Below the pieces are notes generated by a model. It was not told where the DNA came from and ran no database searches. It worked only from the letters and a program-made list of their open reading frames with translations. The position numbers and the translations under genes were made by a program. Positions 59,782 to 64,000 of a stretch of DNA of 64,000 nucleotides are shown here, in pieces (positions within the stretch are counted from its first letter, which is position 1; the number at the start of each line of letters is the position of its first letter). The stretch comes from Ornithinimicrobium sufpigmenti (GTDB taxonomy: Bacteria; Actinomycetota; Actinomycetes; Actinomycetales; Dermatophilaceae). The stretch is from the NCBI RefSeq assembly GCF_004322775.1, contig NZ_CP036403.1:2976001-3040000 (forward strand), read 5' to 3'.

Positions 59782-60564
59782 ATGAGCACCTCCCCACTCG
59801 CCGTGATCACCGGCGCCTCGACCGGGATCGGTCTGGAGCTGGCCCGAGAGCTCGCCGCGCGGTGCTACGACCTCGTCATCTGTGCCGATGAGCCGCAGAT
59901 CGAGCAGGCAGCCGCCGAGCTCGCCGACAGCACCCCCACCATCGCGGTCCAGGCCGACCTCGCGACCGAGGAGGGCGTCCAGCAGCTCCTCGACCGGGTC
60001 CGCAGCCTCGGTCGGCCGGTCGACGTGCTCGCCCTCAACGCCGGCGTCGCCGCGGCTGGCCCCTTCCTGGAGGTGCCGTGGCGCGACGACGCCCGGCTGG
60101 TGGCCCTCAACATCAACCATGTCCTGGCCGTCGCCAAGGAGCTGCTGCCCGAGATGGTGCACCGCGGCAGCGGCCGCGTGCTGATCACCTCCTCGATCGC
60201 GGCCACCATGCCGGGGCCGTGGTATGCCACCTACGCCGCGTCCAAGGCGTTCCTGCACTCCTTCGCGGAGGGGCTGCGCTTCGAGCTGCGGGAGACGGGC
60301 GTCACCGTCACCTCGCTCCTGCCCGGACCCACCGACACCGAGTTCTTCGACCGGGGCGGCATGCAGGACACCGAGATCTACGACGCGAAGAAGGACGACC
60401 CCGCAGAGGTGGCCAGAGACGGTGTCGAGGCCATGCTCAAGGGCAAGGACTCGGTCGTCGGCGGCTCGTTCAAGAACCGGCTCCAGGCCGCGGCCAGCAA
60501 TGTGCTGCCGGAGCCGGCGAAGGCGCGGGTGCACTCCCAGCTGACGCGGAAGAAGGACGAGTGA
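59782..60564 (+). CDS. Short-chain dehydrogenase/reductase
   Basis: A 260-residue classical SDR oxidoreductase with the NAD(P) motif TGASTGIG (10-17), the structural LNAGV (85-89), and catalytic Ser138, Tyr151 and Lys155 (ITSSIAA and YAASK). AAGGAG precedes ATG 59782. The C-terminus ends HSQLTRKKDE, and the family resembles DltE/YqjQ-type reductases of unknown substrate. It is divergent from the DUF427 remnant. Confidence 0.9.
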   Translation: MSTSPLAVITGASTGIGLELARELAARCYDLVICADEPQIEQAAAELADSTPTIAVQADLATEEGVQQLLDRVRSLGRPVDVLALNAGVAAAGPFLEVPWRDDARLVALNINHVLAVAKELLPEMVHRGSGRVLITSSIAATMPGPWYATYAASKAFLHSFAEGLRFELRETGVTVTSLLPGPTDTEFFDRGGMQDTEIYDAKKDDPAEVARDGVEAMLKGKDSVVGGSFKNRLQAAASNVLPEPAKARVHSQLTRKKDE

Positions 60565-60611
60565 TGAGGGCCGGCACGGATCCCCGGTAACCCCTTCGGT
60601 CACGGACCAGC

Positions 60612-61625
60612 TCACGTCGTTGTCGACGCCGACCCCTCGCGTGCGTCATTCGAAGCCGGATCTGACCGGGATGCTCTTTCGCGCCGCTTGCCTGTGGCCG
60701 CGCCGAGTCCCTGCAGCACCAGGCCGAGAAGCAGCAGTCCGACGCCGGCCGTGCTGATGAGGGTCAACCGCTCGTCGAGCACGACCACCCCGAGGGTGGT
60801 GGCGACGACGGGCTCGGCCAGCATGAGCGTGGTGACGGGGCCGGCCGGGAGCTCGGCGAGGCCGCGGGCGAAGAGCAGGTAGGCCAGGGTGGTGGTCACC
60901 AGTCCCAGGTGCGTCGCCGTCGCCAGGCCCCGTGGATCCAGCAGCCAGGCCGTCGGCTGGGTGACCAGCAGCGGGACGAGCAGCAGACCACCGAGGCCGA
61001 AGGCAGCGGCCATCACGGTGGAGGGTTCGTGCCCGGCACTCAGCTGCCCCTTGGCCAGCACGGTGTAGCCGGCGTAGGACAGACCCGCAAGGAGGGCGAG
61101 GGCAACTCCCCCCAGGTCGACCTGTCGCGTCCCACCTCCTCCCGTGACCAGCAGCGTCAGGCCGACCAGGCACAGCCCGGTTGCCAGGACCCAGGACAGC
61201 CTGGGGCGTTCGCCCAGGAGGAACCGGGCCAGAAGGCCGGCCAGGACAGGCCCGCTGCCGATCGCGGCGAGAGTCCCGATCGCCACGCCCGCCTGCTGCA
61301 CCGCGGCGAAGAAGGACACCTGGTACAGCGCGGTGCAGACGCCCATGGCCACGCCCGCGGGGGTCCGCCACAGGCGTATCGCCTCGCTGCGCCGCCCGCC
61401 GACCAGAGGCAGGACCATCAGCAGCCCCAGCCCTCCGATGACGAGGCGGACGGCCCCCACCCCCAGCGGCGTGGCCCCCTCAGCTCCGAGCGCCTGCGCG
61501 GTCCCCGTCGTGCCGAACAGTGTCGCGGCCACCAGGACCGCCCCCACCGCCAGGAACGCGCTCAACGACCATCCCCCCTCCCCGGGCGTGGCCGCCTCAG
61601 CCAGTCCCGCCTCGTACAGGTCCAT
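60612..61625 (-). CDS. EamA/DMT-family transporter
   Basis: A 337-residue membrane protein with ten predicted helices in two homologous halves (first half from FLAVGAVLVAATLFGTTGTA, second from VDLGGVALALLAGLSYAGYT), the EamA drug/metabolite transporter layout. It probably exports a small metabolite or amino acid. The start is uncertain: ATG 61625 is chosen as the first in-frame start near the conserved helix, without a clear ribosome binding site. A Ser/Arg/Asp-rich tail follows the last helix. Confidence 0.85.
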   Translation of the reverse strand: MDLYEAGLAEAATPGEGGWSLSAFLAVGAVLVAATLFGTTGTAQALGAEGATPLGVGAVRLVIGGLGLLMVLPLVGGRRSEAIRLWRTPAGVAMGVCTALYQVSFFAAVQQAGVAIGTLAAIGSGPVLAGLLARFLLGERPRLSWVLATGLCLVGLTLLVTGGGGTRQVDLGGVALALLAGLSYAGYTVLAKGQLSAGHEPSTVMAAAFGLGGLLLVPLLVTQPTAWLLDPRGLATATHLGLVTTTLAYLLFARGLAELPAGPVTTLMLAEPVVATTLGVVVLDERLTLISTAGVGLLLLGLVLQGLGAATGKRRERASRSDPASNDAREGSASTTT

Positions 61626-61756
61626 CCAGTGTCGGTGCCGGCGGTCGATAGAGACCTCGACCAGGGCCGCCCAGGACCCAGGTCGATCAGTGTACGTAGC
61701 GACGGGGCACCCATATCTCCGGTCACCACGCCCTGCCCCGGCCATGCCTTGCCGAG

Positions 61757-62025
61757 GTGGGCCCTGCGGAGCCACGCGACCTGCCCACCTGGACGACCGA
61801 GCACCGGCTGCTCTTCGCCGAGCTGCGGTCACGCGTCGACACGCCTGCCGAGCCGTGGTACATCGGCGCCGCCGGCCCCTACGCCGACAGTATGGGGTGC
61901 CGGTCCGCTCGTCGAGGGCACCGCCGAGCCCTTGGCCATGACGATGCTGGGCGCACGGCATACCTCGACCAGCTGGCGGCGACGGCGTGCCGCTGGTGCG
62001 CGACCGCCTCGCCGCCGCGGGGTGA
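61757..62025 (+). pseudogene. Possible decayed gene in several frames, unidentified
   Basis: The 424-bp gap between the EamA and membrane-protein genes has no intact gene. Protein-like pieces follow each other in changing frames: LPTWTTEHRLLFAELRSRVD through YIGAAGPYADS; then GAGPLVEGTAEPLAMTMLGA; then RTAYLDQLAATA; then GVPLVRDRLAAAG before a TGA at 62023. Their even spacing and codon bias suggest one gene with two or more frameshifts. I do not recognise the family, and chance frames in GC-rich DNA are possible. Confidence 0.35.
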
Positions 62026-62049
62026 CCCCGCCGTCTGCGACGGGCCCCT

Positions 62050-62796
62050 CTACGGCTGGGGGCTGAGATCTGTGGCGGCCGGGTCGAGTGCCGTCGCGAC
62101 TCCTCTGCCGCGCCGGGCCCGGACGTCGCTCGGACGCAGGGTCAGGGCGAGGTGGCGGCCCAGGATGCCGAAGGCGAACATGACCGGCAGCAGCAGGTTG
62201 CCCATCGAGGTGAGCTGGGCGATCACCACGTCCAGCGGGATCGTCGCGGCCAGCAGCACCGGAGCCAGGACGGGACGGACCCGCTTGAGCAGCAGCGTGA
62301 TGCCCAGGGCGGTGGCGCCCAGCAGGATGAGCGGCAGCCCGGCGAGCGCGAAGAAGAAGGAGAACGAGAAGATGCGGGCCTCGATCCCCTGACCGTCGAT
62401 GGTGCCGGTCCACTGGGTCCAGTACTCGAGGAAGACACCGACGCAGCCGATGACGGCGCCAGTGAGGAACACCCGCCACGCCCACTTCTCGGCGCCGACC
62501 GGCTGCCGCCTGCGGTGCACGACGAAGGCGCACAGGGTGAACGCGACGAACACGGGGAACCAGATCTTGCCGTAGGTCACGTAGACCACGTTCGGGTCGG
62601 CCCAGGTCAGCAGCGGCGACAGCAGGTCGCTCGCCGGCTCGGACCACGCCGCGGTCAGCGGCAGCTCCAGGTCCTCCCGGCCATCCACCGTGGCGTGGCG
62701 GGAGAGCGCGTGCAGCTGCCCCACCACGAGGCCGACCCAGGCCATGACCCAGGCGAAGCGGCCGATCCGCCGCTGGCTCCTCTGCGACTCGAACAT
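62050..62796 (-). CDS. Integral membrane protein, unknown
   Basis: A 248-residue protein with about six to seven predicted helices (the first WVMAWVGLVVGQLHALSRHA, later ones such as IFSFSFFFALAGLPLILLGA). Conserved-looking polar features are HALSRHATVDGRED and LEYWTQWTGTIDGQG in loops. GGGAGG 5-6 nt before ATG 62796 decides the start. I do not recognise a functional family. It is divergent from the hydrolase-like gene at the right edge. Confidence 0.75.
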   Translation of the reverse strand: MFESQRSQRRIGRFAWVMAWVGLVVGQLHALSRHATVDGREDLELPLTAAWSEPASDLLSPLLTWADPNVVYVTYGKIWFPVFVAFTLCAFVVHRRRQPVGAEKWAWRVFLTGAVIGCVGVFLEYWTQWTGTIDGQGIEARIFSFSFFFALAGLPLILLGATALGITLLLKRVRPVLAPVLLAATIPLDVVIAQLTSMGNLLLPVMFAFGILGRHLALTLRPSDVRARRGRGVATALDPAATDLSPQP

Positions 62797-62970
62797 GATG
62801 CCCTCCCTCACGGGTGGCGGGCGGCTCGAGCGTCGCCCGGTAAAAGAAGTGTCCTCCTCGGCGAGACCTCGGCACAAGGGATGCCTCGCGAAGATGCGGG
62901 CTCCAGGATCTTCCGTCCAATAGGCCGCGCGTGCCACCATGGACACACCGTTTCGATCACGGGAGCAGCC

Positions 62971-64000
62971 ATGCACGAGGGCGCGTCGCAGAGGTCCCGA
63001 GAGGCTACGCGGGTCCGGACCGCGGTCGTGATCGTGCACGGCATGGGGGAGCAGTTGCCGCTCGAGACACTCAAGCGCTTCGTCATGACGGCCCTGCCGA
63101 AGATCGACGGCGAACGCCGCTACTTCTCCCGGCCTGAGAAGGTCACCGAGTCGTACGAGGCGAGGCGTTTCCTGGCGTACCGGCAGCCGCCGGGGCCCGG
63201 AGATCCCGTCCATGGCCAGGTCGAGTTCTTCGAGTACCACTGGTCCTACAAGATGACCGACAACCGGCTCAGGGACCTTCTACCGACCTTTCGTCGCCTG
63301 ATGCTCCGCGGGCCGCGGACGGTGCCTTACGGACTGCTCGTCGTGTGGGTCATCGCCTGGCTCGTGCTGCTCGCCCTCGCGGCACTCCTCCTCTGGCTGC
63401 TGGTGCGCGGATCCGTCGACGGGTTCACGCTGGAGGCCATCCTTCTCGCCGTCGGGAGCCCAGTTCTGGTCGCGGCCGTCGTCGTCTGGCTCCTCAAGTT
63501 CGTCAGCTCGGTCGTGACCAGCTCGTTCGTCGACGTGGTGCGCTACCTCGACACATCGCCGCGCTCCTACGCAGTGCGCCGTGACATCCGGGAAGGGATG
63601 GTGGACCTGCTGCGCGGCATCCACGACCGCGGCCGTTACACCAGGCTCGTCGTCGTCGCCCACAGTCTGGGGAGCTACATCGCCTACGACGGCCTGACAG
63701 CCCTGTGGCACGAGATGAACGACCTGCACGGCGGCCCGCTGCGGGACTCGGGTCCCCCGCCCCATCTGGAGGGGCTGTCGGCCCTGCAGAAGGCCGCCCG
63801 AGCGCTCGCGGACCACCCTGCGGACATCACCGACCTGACGCCGGAGCAGTGGGCCGAGCTGCACCAGTACCGGGCCCGGCAGTTCGCGCTGTGGAAGTCG
63901 TGCCGCAAGCAGGGAAACCCGTGGCTCGTGACCGACTTCATCTCGCTGGGCAGCCCGATGTACTTCGCCGATCTGCTGCTGACGAAGAACCGACGCGACT
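62971..64000 (+). CDS. Alpha/beta-hydrolase-like membrane protein (3' end outside window)
   Basis: 343 residues are visible and the frame is open at the right edge. VVIVHGMGEQ (19-28) resembles an oxyanion-hole strand, and VVVAHSLGSYIAYD (227-240) a lipase-type nucleophile elbow with Ser232, although A-H-S-L-G-S is looser than GxSxG. Two membrane helices (about 119-146 and 156-178) are inserted between them. This layout occurs in uncharacterised bacterial hydrolases. GGGAG precedes ATG 62971. Function is unknown. Confidence 0.7.
   Translation, partial: MHEGASQRSREATRVRTAVVIVHGMGEQLPLETLKRFVMTALPKIDGERRYFSRPEKVTESYEARRFLAYRQPPGPGDPVHGQVEFFEYHWSYKMTDNRLRDLLPTFRRLMLRGPRTVPYGLLVVWVIAWLVLLALAALLLWLLVRGSVDGFTLEAILLAVGSPVLVAAVVVWLLKFVSSVVTSSFVDVVRYLDTSPRSYAVRRDIREGMVDLLRGIHDRGRYTRLVVVAHSLGSYIAYDGLTALWHEMNDLHGGPLRDSGPPPHLEGLSALQKAARALADHPADITDLTPEQWAELHQYRARQFALWKSCRKQGNPWLVTDFISLGSPMYFADLLLTKNRRD

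Overview
The window is very GC-rich bacterial chromosome (about 70% by eye) with GTG and TTG starts, many 4-bp start/stop overlaps and dense genes on both strands. The contents point to an actinobacterium of the order Micrococcales, probably near Ornithinimicrobium, Serinicoccus or Janibacter. Supporting genes are mycothiol deacetylase (mshB), the AdnA/AdnB recombination helicase-nucleases, the sigE-htrA-tatB-mrp block, CarD, a PaaX regulator and several ANTAR proteins. I see no rRNA, tRNA, CRISPR array, insertion sequence or prophage. Genus assignment is inference.

Layout. 1-8.8 kb: nudC (cut by the left edge), a degenerate aminoglycoside-phosphotransferase-like protein, then adnB and adnA. 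8.9-24.4 kb: core housekeeping, namely a TetR regulator, DUF3107, a GlsB-like membrane protein, a DEAD-box RNA helicase, a PHP phosphoesterase, a lipoprotein, a ThrE-type exporter, aminopeptidase P, a stress-type membrane protein, an MgtE-N/CBS protein with DUF1003, Mrp, TatB, HtrA, SigE without an adjacent anti-sigma gene, an O-methyltransferase and DUF3117. A 42-codon gene at 17.6 kb was found by reading the sequence. 24.5-37.2 kb: PaaX with an enoyl-CoA hydratase, a mannosyltransferase-like membrane protein, Tag, a DivIVA-domain protein, a LOG protein, citrate synthase, ferredoxin, VanW, flavin reductase, MshB, TypA and a MutT-type Nudix enzyme. 37.3-43.6 kb: a complete peptide ABC transporter operon.

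43.6-64 kb is accessory in character. It holds a chymotrypsin-fold protease that resembles the NAL1 group, divergent from a Trp/Pro-repeat protein and separated from it by paired inverted 11-mers. Next come a sulfide:quinone-reductase-like flavoprotein, a MetX-like hydrolase, a DUF222/HNH protein, an ArsR-SRPBCC pair, a GntR(YtrA)-ABC operon abutting a 5'-truncated GAF-ANTAR gene, two intact GAF-ANTAR genes and a CarD paralogue. The end of the window has a GNAT protein, an intracellular GH32 enzyme, an amidase, a frameshifted DUF427 pseudogene, an SDR, an EamA transporter, a decayed stretch, a membrane protein and a membrane alpha/beta-hydrolase-like gene cut by the right edge.

Window-wide patterns. 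The rare A/T triplets TAT and ATA occur mostly inside GGTATGCC/GGCATACC-like words in every reading frame, which suggests a DNA-level motif. About ten genes have a -10 hexamer 6-7 nt before the start codon, as expected for leaderless mRNAs. Functional names rest on motif recognition by eye; no database search was run.
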